12,001 nt of DNA from JAUVXJ01 sp964577995. Lineage in GTDB: Bacteria; Chloroflexota; Anaerolineae; UBA7937; B3-Chlor. The stretch's first letter is position 1. Each line of letters starts with the position of its first letter. Shown here in pieces: positions 5,721-12,001 of the stretch. The stretch is from NCBI GenBank assembly GCA_964577995.1, contig CAZOBP010000083.1, positions 1 to 12,001 on the forward strand. Reading direction: 5' to 3'. The translations under genes and the position numbers were made by a program. The notes beneath the pieces were generated by a model, which saw only the letters and a list, made by a program, of their open reading frames with translations, did no database searches and was not told the DNA's origin.

Positions 5721-6589
5721 TAGAATACGTAGAGAACAGCGAGGACGGTCGCGCCCCAGCAGAGGTTACTGGCCACAAATGGCCAGTCTCTGATCAGTAT
5801 CTCCTCGGGGCTGCCGCCCATGTTCTTCTGGTGGATGAGATACAGATACCTGAAGATGTCATAGATGATGAACGGAATGGTCAGCATCATGGCCTTGTTG
5901 GCGGGCAGGTTTTCGGCCGAGAAGGTGTACAGAGAATACGCTATCACGAAGGAGGAGGCCACCATGGCGATCATCTCGTCCAGCAACTGGGGGGAGTACT
6001 CCCGGAGCACTTTGCGATGCTGTAGAGCATCCTCGTCGAGGAGCACCACTTCGTTTCTTCGTTTGCCAAAGCCGAGGAAGAGGGCCAGCAAGGTCATGCA
6101 CACGTAGAGCCAGGGCGAGAACCTCTCAGCCTGGACGATTACGGAACCGGCTGCTACGCGCAATACGAAGCCGGTGGCGATGATCAGCACGTCGATGATG
6201 ACCAGGTTCTTCAGACCAAAGGAGTAGAGAAGCTGGAGGAGGAAGTAGACCAGAGCAATGAGACCAAACCGCGCATCGAGGAGGAAGGACAGACAAAGGG
6301 TGCAAGGAGGAAGGACCATGGCTGCGCCGATGGCCCTCGACGTGCTCAGCCTGCCCGAAGCCAGTGGTCTGCTGCGCTTGACGGGGTGCTGGCGATCCTT
6401 TTCCAGGTCTGTGAGATCGTTGATGATGTAGACGCAGCCGGAGAGGATGCAGAAGAGTGCGGCGGCCATGATGGTCTTCACGACATAGGTGGGATCCAAG
6501 AGCTTCAGGTCGAAGAGCAACGCCGTGAAGATGAATACGTTTTTCGTCCATTGTTTGGGACGCATCGTGATCAACAGTTGCTTGAACAC
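5720..6589 (-). CDS. UbiA-family prenyltransferase, decaprenyl-phosphate phosphoribosyltransferase type (copy 1)
   Basis: This is a membrane enzyme of the same type as its downstream neighbour, predicted to use phosphoribosyl pyrophosphate and a polyprenyl phosphate to make a lipid-linked phosphoribose. Visible motifs are M-R-P-K-Q-W-T-K-N near the N-terminus, the metal-binding N-D-L-T-D-L-E-K-D at 57-65, H-P-V-K-R-S-R-P-L-A-S-G-R after it, F-S-P-W-L-Y-V-C near 157-164 and F-G-K-R-R at 174-178. A longer form from ATG 6601 (293 residues) is possible. I prefer GTG 6589 for two reasons. It gives 289 residues that align end to end with the second copy, and the best promoter has its -10 box on top of ATG 6601 with a predicted transcript start at about 6590. 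The mRNA would then be leaderless. No arabinose-epimerase (DprE-like) genes are present in this window, so the pathway is open. Confidence 0.85.
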   Translation of the reverse strand: MFKQLLITMRPKQWTKNVFIFTALLFDLKLLDPTYVVKTIMAAALFCILSGCVYIINDLTDLEKDRQHPVKRSRPLASGRLSTSRAIGAAMVLPPCTLCLSFLLDARFGLIALVYFLLQLLYSFGLKNLVIIDVLIIATGFVLRVAAGSVIVQAERFSPWLYVCMTLLALFLGFGKRRNEVVLLDEDALQHRKVLREYSPQLLDEMIAMVASSFVIAYSLYTFSAENLPANKAMMLTIPFIIYDIFRYLYLIHQKNMGGSPEEILIRDWPFVASNLCWGATVLAVLYVF

Positions 6590-6596
6590 GGAGAAA

Positions 6597-6625
6597 ATCA
6601 TAGTCTATAGCCCGGCAGTAGTCAA
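6597..6625 (-). promoter_or_regulatory. Sigma70-type promoter for the prenyltransferase pair
   Basis: On the - strand, TTGACT (6625-6620) is followed after exactly 17 bases by TATGAT (6602-6597), each matching 5 of 6 consensus positions. The predicted transcription start is about 6590, one base before GTG 6589. The -10 box covers the alternative ATG 6601, so that codon would not be in the transcript. Confidence 0.7.
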
Positions 6626-6629
6626 CCAT

Positions 6630-6657
6630 TTGACTTTCGCCCGGCACGGGGTAGACT
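6630..6657 (+). promoter_or_regulatory. Sigma70-type promoter for tlyA
   Basis: TTGACT (6630-6635, 5 of 6) and TAGACT (6652-6657, 4 of 6) are separated by 16 bases. The predicted transcription start, about 6664, is next to ATG 6665, and no ribosome binding site precedes tlyA. This fits a leaderless mRNA. The -35 box is the mirror of the one on the other strand, with only 4 bases between. Confidence 0.6.
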
Positions 6658-6664
6658 TTGGTCT

Positions 6665-7468
6665 ATGGCGAAGGTACGGCTGGACACACTACTGGTGAGA
6701 CAAGGGCTCGTGGAGAGTCTCCGGGGCGCGCAGGGCCTGATCATGGCTGGTCAGGTGATGGTGGAAGATCGCGTTTTGGACAAGCCCGGAGAACGGGTCC
6801 CCGATACTGCTCAGGTCATCATCCGCGAGAAGCCTCGATATGTCAGCAGAGGCGGCACCAAGCTGGAGCATGCGTTGGCGCGTTTCCGGGTCAACGTCGC
6901 CGACAGCATAGTGGCCGACGTCGGAGCCTCCACAGGAGGCTTCACCGACTGCCTCCTGCAACAGGGGGCGTTGAAGGTCTATGCTATCGACGTGGCGTAT
7001 GGTGAGCTGGCCTGGAGACTGCGTCAGGACTCGCGCGTGGTCGTGCTGGAACGAACCAATGTACGCTTTCTGGACAGCTTGCCTGAGCCGATAGACCTGG
7101 CGACCGTAGATGTGTCCTTCATCTCCCTGACGCTGGTCTTGCCTCGTGTGGCGGATCTGCTGCGGCCCGAAGGCGAGATTGTGGCCCTCATCAAACCCCA
7201 GTTCGAAGCGGCACGCGAGAGGGTGGGCAGAGGAGGGGTGGTGCGAGACCCGGAGGTCCACCGAGCGGTGCTAGAGGAAGTCGTAGGGGAGGCCATTGGC
7301 AGGGGGTTGCGGTTACGGGGCTTGACTCTGTCGCCATTGAGAGGTCCGGCTGGGAACGTTGAGTTCTTCTCCTATCTGAGTCGAGGGGAGCGGATGGACA
7401 GCATCTCCATCGAAGAAGCTATGGATGCGTGCCTGAGTGAGGCAGCGTCACTCTGTCAGCCACGCTAG
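6665..7468 (+). CDS. tlyA: TlyA family rRNA (cytidine-2'-O)-methyltransferase
   Basis: TlyA enzymes transfer a methyl group from S-adenosylmethionine to the 2'-OH of cytidines in rRNA (C1409 of 16S and/or C1920 of 23S, E. coli numbering), which affects capreomycin sensitivity; older annotation calls the family hemolysin A. The 267-residue product has an N-terminal S4 RNA-binding domain (about 1-60, R-L-D-T-L-L-V-R-Q-G-L), then Y-V-S-R-G-G-T-K-L at 59-67. The methyltransferase motif D-V-G-A-S-T-G-G-F-T-D is at 85-95, V-D-V-S-F-I-S at 148-154 and L-I-K-P-Q-F-E at 175-181. K66, D149, K177 and E233 fall where the K-D-K-E tetrad of TlyA is expected. Whether it acts on one or both subunits is not decided. 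ATG 6665 lacks a ribosome binding site, which fits the leaderless promoter. The GNAT gene follows after 11 bases. Confidence 0.93.
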   Translation: MAKVRLDTLLVRQGLVESLRGAQGLIMAGQVMVEDRVLDKPGERVPDTAQVIIREKPRYVSRGGTKLEHALARFRVNVADSIVADVGASTGGFTDCLLQQGALKVYAIDVAYGELAWRLRQDSRVVVLERTNVRFLDSLPEPIDLATVDVSFISLTLVLPRVADLLRPEGEIVALIKPQFEAARERVGRGGVVRDPEVHRAVLEEVVGEAIGRGLRLRGLTLSPLRGPAGNVEFFSYLSRGERMDSISIEEAMDACLSEAASLCQPR

Positions 7469-7479
7469 GCCCAGGACCC

Positions 7480-7923
7480 ATGAGCGAAGTGGAGGAGCGG
7501 TTGAGAATCGTCAATGTGGAGCGAGAGGAGATAGAGGACTTCCTCGGCCGCGAATGGCCGCCCGTGAATGATCGTTTGTTTGGGCGGTCCGATCCAGCGA
7601 TGTGGGAAGTCCGGCGATACGCGCTGGCAGCCTACGAAAACGCGATGATGGTAGGGGCAGCGGTGCTGAAGGTCGAGGGCGGCTTGGGTAAGGTGACGCA
7701 GATCATCACCGCTGCTGATCGCCGGGGACAGGGGATCGGTCGGGCCCTCATGAGCAGGGTTGAGGAGATCTGTTGCCAAGAGGGGTGTCACAAGGTGAGC
7801 TTGAAGACCTATTGGGATTCCCAGGCTCAGCGTTTCTACAGCAACCAAGGCTATGTGCTAGAAGGCGTACTGCGTCGCGATCTGCACGGTCTTGACATGT
7901 GCCAGATGTGCAAGTTCCTCTGA
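7480..7923 (+). CDS. GNAT family N-acetyltransferase
   Basis: GNAT proteins transfer an acetyl group from acetyl-CoA to an amine on a small molecule, peptide or protein. The 147-residue product is one compact GNAT domain. The acetyl-CoA pyrophosphate-binding loop is R-R-G-Q-G-I-G at 81-87, in the expected place after the beta-4 strand (V-T-Q-I-I-T-A). A later S-L-K-T-Y-W-D-S-Q-A-Q-R-F-Y-S-N-Q-G-Y at 107-125 matches the motif B region with the usual A-x-x-F-Y-x-x-x-G-Y. Four cysteines cluster at 98-103 and 141-144, which is not a family feature. The substrate cannot be named. ATG 7480 has only a weak AGGAC upstream, but the short gap to tlyA suggests co-transcription. It could be a RimI-like or a small-molecule enzyme; I do not assign either. 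Confidence 0.85.
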   Translation: MSEVEERLRIVNVEREEIEDFLGREWPPVNDRLFGRSDPAMWEVRRYALAAYENAMMVGAAVLKVEGGLGKVTQIITAADRRGQGIGRALMSRVEEICCQEGCHKVSLKTYWDSQAQRFYSNQGYVLEGVLRRDLHGLDMCQMCKFL

Positions 7924-8040
7924 GAAGAGCTCTCCATTCTCTCCCTGGCTGGCACCCCGTCCTGCAACACTTCCGGCAAACACGTCATTGTGGGACATCC
8001 GACGCCTCGCTTGGAGGGCTGATCGAACGTGGCAAGATCG

Positions 8041-8069
8041 TTGACAAACACCAGAACCTGTCCTAAAAT
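8041..8069 (+). promoter_or_regulatory. Near-consensus sigma70 promoter for the membrane-protein operon
   Basis: TTGACA (8041-8046, perfect) and TAAAAT (8064-8069, 5 of 6) are 17 bases apart. The predicted start is about 8076, giving a leader of some 25 bases that contains AGGAG at 8091-8095. The rest of the 174-base gap after the acetyltransferase (7924-8040) shows no gene and no convincing terminator. Confidence 0.85.
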
Positions 8070-8100
8070 TGCCTCCGACTAATCCGCCACAGGAGACATG

Positions 8101-9792
8101 ATGCCCCTCGCAACGCTCTTCTCCCCCGTCCTGATCCTACTCCTGGGGGTTCTCTTGCTGCCGGCTGCCCGGAGACTCGCAGGCGGACGGAGCGCCAGCG
8201 TGTTGTGCTGGGTTGTGGCAGCCTGCTTCCTCCTCTCGTGCCTGCTTCTCCTTTGGTTACAGCCGGCCACATCGACGACTGCGCTCTGGCGACCCGGGTC
8301 TCTGTTCGACGTGGAGATGGGCTACTATGCGGATGGTCTGTCAGTGCTTCACCTGGCCCTGATGGCCATGGTTACCTTGATCGCAGTTGTGTTGGGCCGT
8401 GCCTCCTGGGAAACAGAGGGGGACCGTCCCGGCGGTCAGGGGGTGCTGTTTCTTGTGGCGGCAGGCGCATCGAGCGTTTTCCTCTCGGCGGATCTGGTCA
8501 CTCTCTGCCTCAGTTGGGCGTTCCTAGACCTGGCTCTGCTGGTCTTCGCCGCATCGATGCACGATGGACAGGCTGGCTCTCGAAGTGGCCTCAGGTCGCT
8601 GGTTCTCAACTACCTGGGGGGGGTGGCACTGCTGGCGGCACTTCTTATGCTCCAAGGTCAGGGGGAGGTGCTCTGGCTTCAAGCGGCCCCACTGCCCACA
8701 AGAGTCATCTCGCTGGTCATGGTTGGGGCCCTGATGCGCCTGGGGCTGTATCCGGCCTTCCTCCGGCCGCCGTCGGGGGTGGAGAGGAGGCTTGGGGACG
8801 TGATTCTGTGGTACGCTGTCCCGGTGAGCGTAGGAGGGTATCTGCTGGCTCGGGTACTCAATCTGACGGCGGTATCGTGGCTGCCGGGGCGTGAACTGGC
8901 CTTGATTCTGGGAAGTCTAGCGGTGATCCTGAGTCCCTTTCCTCTCTGGTTCGAGAGCGGTCTGAGGAAGTCAGGCACCTACGTCGTCCTGCACCAGGTG
9001 GGTCACATGGCCATGGCGGCCGCCATTGCTGCTCCGTATTCCACGATCATCATCACCGTGCAGGCCGTGGGCTTGGTGTTGGGACTCACCTTGTTCCTGG
9101 TAAGTGAGGCTGGGAGTCGCGTTACCATGCGCCGTCCGTACGCGATGTGGACGCGCTGTTGCATGTTGATAGCCGTGGCCGCCCTTGCGGCCGCGCCTCT
9201 GACCCTGGGCTTCGTGAGCCGTCAACTCCTGTACGCCTCTCTTGGGCAATCTGGCCTCGGTTGCCTCATCGTCCTCAGCTTAGTGAGCAACAGCTTTCTG
9301 GCGGCCCCTTTGCTGAGGAAGGGACTGGGACCTGTCCATGAGAGGGAGTCTGAGGGGCAGGGCGCCCCCGTTGTTCTGGCCAGCATGACCGCCCTGGCCA
9401 TCCCTGTCATCGTTCTGGGTCTGCACCCTCCCCTTCTGGGGCGCTTGATGGGATCTCAGAGTCTCCTTGCCGCCTGGCCGGGCCTGCCAGAACTCATCTA
9501 CTCGCCCGACAGACACGTGTCTCTGCCTCTCATCGCTGGCACACTCGTTTCGCTGGCTGCGGCATATCTGATGTACCGCAAGGGGCAGGTCATCGTTGCC
9601 CGGGCTGGGATCTCACTGGAGACGCTGCGCGTTATTGCGGAGATGGAGTGGTTCTTTGGCGCGCTGACCTGGACTGTACAGCGCTTAACCCTGATCCTCG
9701 AGACGTTCGGGGGCTTCTTCGAAGAGAGGCGATCTCCGGGTTGGATTCTGGTGTTTGCGACCCTTGCCGCACTTCTGTTACTGAGCAGTTGA
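8101..9792 (+). CDS. NuoL/NuoM/HyfB-like membrane protein, degenerate antiporter-type subunit
   Basis: The 563-residue product is almost entirely hydrophobic, with about 14 membrane segments, and resembles the proton-translocating antiporter-like subunits of complex I, group 4 hydrogenases and Mrp. Supporting motifs by hand alignment are Y-Y-A-D-G-L-S near 75-81, G-G-Y-L-L-A-R near 245-251 (TM8), a broken-helix region V-L-H-Q-V-G-H-M near 296-303 (TM10), and T-L-G-F-V-S-R near 368-374 (TM12). The usual TM5 glutamate is replaced by A140, the TM7 lysine by R213 and the TM12 lysine by R374. The W-L-P-D-A loop is lost (P-A-F-L-R-P-P). The C-terminus holds a long amphipathic stretch (about 506-545), then a final membrane helix. 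ATG 8101 gives 5 bases from AGGAGA; ATG 8098, one codon earlier, is too close to it. It is the first gene of a three-gene operon. It may be structural rather than pumping. Confidence 0.75.
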   Translation: MPLATLFSPVLILLLGVLLLPAARRLAGGRSASVLCWVVAACFLLSCLLLLWLQPATSTTALWRPGSLFDVEMGYYADGLSVLHLALMAMVTLIAVVLGRASWETEGDRPGGQGVLFLVAAGASSVFLSADLVTLCLSWAFLDLALLVFAASMHDGQAGSRSGLRSLVLNYLGGVALLAALLMLQGQGEVLWLQAAPLPTRVISLVMVGALMRLGLYPAFLRPPSGVERRLGDVILWYAVPVSVGGYLLARVLNLTAVSWLPGRELALILGSLAVILSPFPLWFESGLRKSGTYVVLHQVGHMAMAAAIAAPYSTIIITVQAVGLVLGLTLFLVSEAGSRVTMRRPYAMWTRCCMLIAVAALAAAPLTLGFVSRQLLYASLGQSGLGCLIVLSLVSNSFLAAPLLRKGLGPVHERESEGQGAPVVLASMTALAIPVIVLGLHPPLLGRLMGSQSLLAAWPGLPELIYSPDRHVSLPLIAGTLVSLAAAYLMYRKGQVIVARAGISLETLRVIAEMEWFFGALTWTVQRLTLILETFGGFFEERRSPGWILVFATLAALLLLSS

Positions 9793-9801
9793 GAGACCAA
9801 G

Positions 9802-10467
9802 ATGGACGCAGTGCAGGACATCTTCCTTAGACTATCTGCGCTCTCGTACGTCGAAGTGATGCTGGGCCTGCTCATTACCGGCACAGTAATCCTCGTCCTG
9901 GAGGACTGGAGGCTGAACCTGTGGGCCTTGGCTGCTCAATACGTCCTGGTAGGTCTGCTTCTGGTCAGGGTGATGCCCCTGAGGGTCGCGTTGATTCAGG
10001 TGCTCATGGGGGGGTTGGTCTGCTTGATCCTCTACCTGACAGGCCAACGCGAGCACTGGGGGAGGGTGGAGGGGGCAACTCCCGAGCATGGCGAGCTCGA
10101 CGCCGCTGTCCGGGACGGCTTCCCCATGAATGTGTGGTTTCGTGTGGCGGCGGCGCTCCTGGCCGTGGTGATCACCTACGCCTTGGGGAGTAGACACCCC
10201 TTCGTTGATCAGCTACAGGGCCTCTCTCAGGCCTGCTACTGGTTGGTGATCTTGGGACTGCTTACTGTGGTCCTGACAAGGGATCCATTCAAGGTGGGTC
10301 TGGGCCTCCTGACCTTCCAGTCTGGCTTCGGAATCTTGTTGGCCACTTTCGAGAGAAGTCTGAGCGTGACCGCGCTGGTAGGGGTGGTCACCATACTCAT
10401 AGCCCTGGCCGTATCTTACCTCACGACTACGCAGACTGACTTCTCTGTCGAGGGCGACGGAAGATGA
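9802..10467 (+). CDS. HyfE/NuoK-like polytopic membrane protein
   Basis: The 221-residue product has about seven membrane segments: three in the first 62 residues, a hydrophilic loop (about 63-100), then four more. Size, topology and position between two antiporter-type genes resemble HyfE, the hydrogenase-4 membrane component whose C-terminal half is NuoK-like. The sequence from residue 152 on (D-P-F-K-V-G-L-G-L-L-T-F-Q-S-G-F) looks like the corresponding segment of such proteins, where a glutamate is often found before G-F; here it reads Q-S-G-F. Similarity is by pattern only, so this is the least certain family call of the three. The gene begins 9 bases after its neighbour with a weak ribosome binding site, and its stop overlaps the next start as ATGA, so the three genes are surely one operon. 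An alternative reading is an unassigned membrane protein of a complex I-like assembly. Confidence 0.6.
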   Translation: MDAVQDIFLRLSALSYVEVMLGLLITGTVILVLEDWRLNLWALAAQYVLVGLLLVRVMPLRVALIQVLMGGLVCLILYLTGQREHWGRVEGATPEHGELDAAVRDGFPMNVWFRVAAALLAVVITYALGSRHPFVDQLQGLSQACYWLVILGLLTVVLTRDPFKVGLGLLTFQSGFGILLATFERSLSVTALVGVVTILIALAVSYLTTTQTDFSVEGDGR

Positions 10468-11825
10468 GCCTCCTGCTACTGATCTTCCTGCCACTTGTCG
10501 TGGCAGGCCCGGTGTACTTCCTGAGGCGTTACTGGACGACGACTGTCTGCGTCTGTCTGGTGACGATCGTGGGCCTGATAGGAGTCTGTAGCGGCGCACC
10601 CTTGGGTGAGCCTGCGTACCTTCTAGGGCGCGAGCTGGTGCTGGATGACCTGAGCCGCTTCGTACTCATCCTCTGCTTCTTCCTGGCTGGTCTCATGATC
10701 CTGTACGCCTGGCAGATACCCCAGGGATGGGCGTTCTGTCCCTCCCTGCTGGCCATTCTGGGTCTCTTGAGCGGGGTGGTGATGATTCGCACCTTTCTCA
10801 TCGTCGTGCTGCTCTTGGAGATGGCGGGCCTGCTCTTCGTGTTGATGATCCATGGACGGCGCCCCGCCGCTGCTGGCACCGCGATGGGACATCTGGTTGC
10901 TCTGGTCATTGCCGCCCCGTGCCTGCTCTTGGTGACCTGGTTGGCGGATAGCTACGCCTTGCACCCAGAGAATCTCCTGCTCGTCCGCTTCACGGTGATT
11001 GGCGTATCCATCGGGTTTGGGATCCTTCTGGCAGCGGTGCCGCTCCATTCTTGGCTGCCCTCGCTGATCGAGGATGTGCCATCGATGGTCGGGGCTCTGT
11101 TGATCTGCGTATTCGGCCAGATCAGTCTGGCCCTGCTAATCCATGTCCTGAACGAGAACCCGTGGCTGGTGGTGGACTCGCCCATTCTGTCGGTGATCTC
11201 CATCTCCGGTCTGTTGACAGCGCTCGTGGGGGGCCTTCTCGCCTTCGCACAACACCGCCCGGGTCGACTGCTGGCCTACGCTGCCATCGCTGACATGGGC
11301 TTCGTCCTGGTGGCCCTGGGGACGGGATCGCTGGCCGGAGTCACGGGTGCTCTGGCGCACGCCGCAAACCGCGCCCTGGTCGTTCTCCTGGTGGCCATGA
11401 GTCTGGGCTCGCTGCGCACCTACCTGGATGGAGGTTCGGTGTCCTCACTGCGCGGGGCGCTGCGACGGATGCCAGGAGGGGTGACAGGATACCTCCTCGG
11501 CGGGCTCGCTCTGGGGGGCTTCCCCCTCTTTGGGAGCTTCGCAAGCCGCTGGTTGGTGTACCGCACCCTCGCTCTCCGAGATCCTGTCTGGCTGTGCACA
11601 CTGCTGTTCTCAGGTCTCTGTGTGGTGTTGGGGTACATCAGGTCTCTGTCCGGGATGGTGCAAGGCTCGGGAGGCGTGGAAGTACGGCGCGAGCCACTGC
11701 CGGTGACACTGCTCATCCTTGGCCTGGTCGGCGTGTCCCTGCTCTTGGGGCTGTTTCCTGGACTGCTGGCGGCGCCACTGGAGAGTGTAGTACAGGGGAT
11801 GACCCTCATCAGCCGAACACCGTGA
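10464..11825 (+). CDS. NuoN/NuoM/HyfF-like membrane protein, degenerate antiporter-type subunit
   Basis: The 453-residue product has about 13-14 membrane segments and clearer homology to antiporter-type subunits than the first gene of the operon. Visible are L-V-L-D-D-L-S-R-F near 58-66, L-L-L-E-M-A-G near 116-122 with the TM5 glutamate E119, and V-P-L-H-S-W-L-P near 192-199 (TM7/8 loop). Further motifs are G-R-L-L-A-Y-A-A-I-A-D-M-G-F near 267-280 (TM10), G-A-L-A-H-A-A-N-R-A-L near 295-305 and G-G-F-P-L-F-G-S-F-A-S-R-W near 351-363 (TM12). The TM7 lysine, seven residues before the histidine of P-L-H, is L188. The TM8 lysine is Q219. The TM12 lysine or glutamate is R362. The central proton path seems broken while the fold is kept. 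Start ATG 10464 overlaps the previous stop by 4 bases. Confidence 0.78.
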   Translation: MSLLLLIFLPLVVAGPVYFLRRYWTTTVCVCLVTIVGLIGVCSGAPLGEPAYLLGRELVLDDLSRFVLILCFFLAGLMILYAWQIPQGWAFCPSLLAILGLLSGVVMIRTFLIVVLLLEMAGLLFVLMIHGRRPAAAGTAMGHLVALVIAAPCLLLVTWLADSYALHPENLLLVRFTVIGVSIGFGILLAAVPLHSWLPSLIEDVPSMVGALLICVFGQISLALLIHVLNENPWLVVDSPILSVISISGLLTALVGGLLAFAQHRPGRLLAYAAIADMGFVLVALGTGSLAGVTGALAHAANRALVVLLVAMSLGSLRTYLDGGSVSSLRGALRRMPGGVTGYLLGGLALGGFPLFGSFASRWLVYRTLALRDPVWLCTLLFSGLCVVLGYIRSLSGMVQGSGGVEVRREPLPVTLLILGLVGVSLLLGLFPGLLAAPLESVVQGMTLISRTP

Positions 11826-12000
11826 GGGTCTGCGGCCTCTGCGCCATCTCTTGTGCGAGGCTGGCTATCCGGCCCCAATCTCCCGCACGTCCAGTATGAC
11901 CTCTGATGCTAGTGGCAGAAGACGGGATGAACGGCCAACTCCATCCCCTAGCAGATGGACGCGAGGTCACCCTCTGCGACAGAGGAGTTGCTTTTGGTTT
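11809..12000 (-). other. Reverse-strand open frame running to the window edge, possible 3' end of a gene
   Basis: On the - strand one frame is open from the window edge to a TGA at 11811-11809, giving about 63 residues. It would overlap the last 17 bases of the NuoN-like gene in a convergent arrangement. The second half reads like ordinary coding sequence (R-A-G-D-W-G-R-I-A-S-L-A-Q-E-M-A-Q-R-P at the C-terminal side), the first half less so. I recognise no family. A + strand frame is also open here, so this could be chance. Confidence 0.22.
11971..11985 (+). other. Short hairpin, possible weak terminator
   Basis: CCTCTG (11971-11976) pairs with CAGAGG (11980-11985) around a 3-base loop, followed a few bases later by CTTTTGGTTT at the window end. 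It could end transcription of the membrane operon, but the T-run is interrupted and displaced. In 11826-12001 I otherwise see nothing firm apart from the open reverse frame. Confidence 0.25.
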
Positions 12001-12001
12001 C

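Noticed and set aside
6665..7468. TlyA as a true hemolysin or toxin
   Set aside because: The S4 domain, the S-adenosylmethionine motif and the K-D-K-E residues point to an rRNA methyltransferase; the hemolysin name is historical.
7922..7945. Inverted repeat GAGAA/TTCTC after the acetyltransferase as a terminator
   Set aside because: The stem is only about 5 bp and no T-run follows; I could not support termination here.
1..12001. Search by eye for CRISPR arrays, tRNA genes, insertion sequences and phage genes
   Set aside because: No regularly spaced repeats, tRNA-like cloverleaf ends, transposase motifs or terminal inverted repeats were noticed; gene content looks chromosomal throughout.

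Overview
The window is a GC-rich bacterial chromosome segment that starts inside the distal part of a ribosomal protein operon. Gene order (rpsM-rpsK-rpsD-rpoA-rplQ-truA-rplM-rpsI), a four-cysteine zinc-type S4, frequent GTG and TTG starts and strong AGGAGG-like ribosome binding sites fit a Gram-positive-like or Chloroflexota genome. Chloroflexota is my best guess, but it is an inference from general character and not from a marker search.

Region 1 (1-4779, + strand) is the translation/transcription operon: the C-terminal part of S13, then S11, S4, the RNA polymerase alpha subunit, L17, the tRNA pseudouridine synthase TruA, L13 and S9. The genes are tightly spaced, with overlaps at rpoA/rplQ and rplQ/truA, and end in a textbook intrinsic terminator. 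S9 is unusual: about 100 residues of very acidic sequence precede a normal S9 core.

Region 2 (4839-6589, - strand) holds two tandem, co-linear UbiA-family membrane prenyltransferases of the decaprenyl-phosphate phosphoribosyltransferase type. They are 289 residues each and about 53% identical by hand count, so they look like a local duplication. They converge on the ribosomal operon and appear translationally coupled.

Region 3 (6590-7923) begins with a very compact divergent promoter. Two sigma70-type promoters stand back to back, with their -35 boxes forming a palindrome. Both predicted transcription starts fall at the start codon, so the upstream prenyltransferase and tlyA both look leaderless. 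On the + strand follow tlyA (rRNA 2'-O-methyltransferase, hemolysin A family) and a GNAT acetyltransferase.

Region 4 (8041-11825, + strand) has its own consensus promoter (TTGACA, 17 bp, TAAAAT) and three polytopic membrane proteins related to the ion-translocating arm of complex I, group 4 hydrogenases and Mrp antiporters: a NuoL/M/HyfB-like protein, a HyfE/NuoK-like protein and a NuoN/M/HyfF-like protein. The two large proteins have lost, in a partly complementary way, the glutamate and lysine residues that normally carry protons. This is the most interesting protein-level observation. No catalytic, NuoH-like or quinone-module partner is seen before the window ends. The last 176 bases hold no gene I can support firmly, although a reverse-strand frame is open to the window edge.
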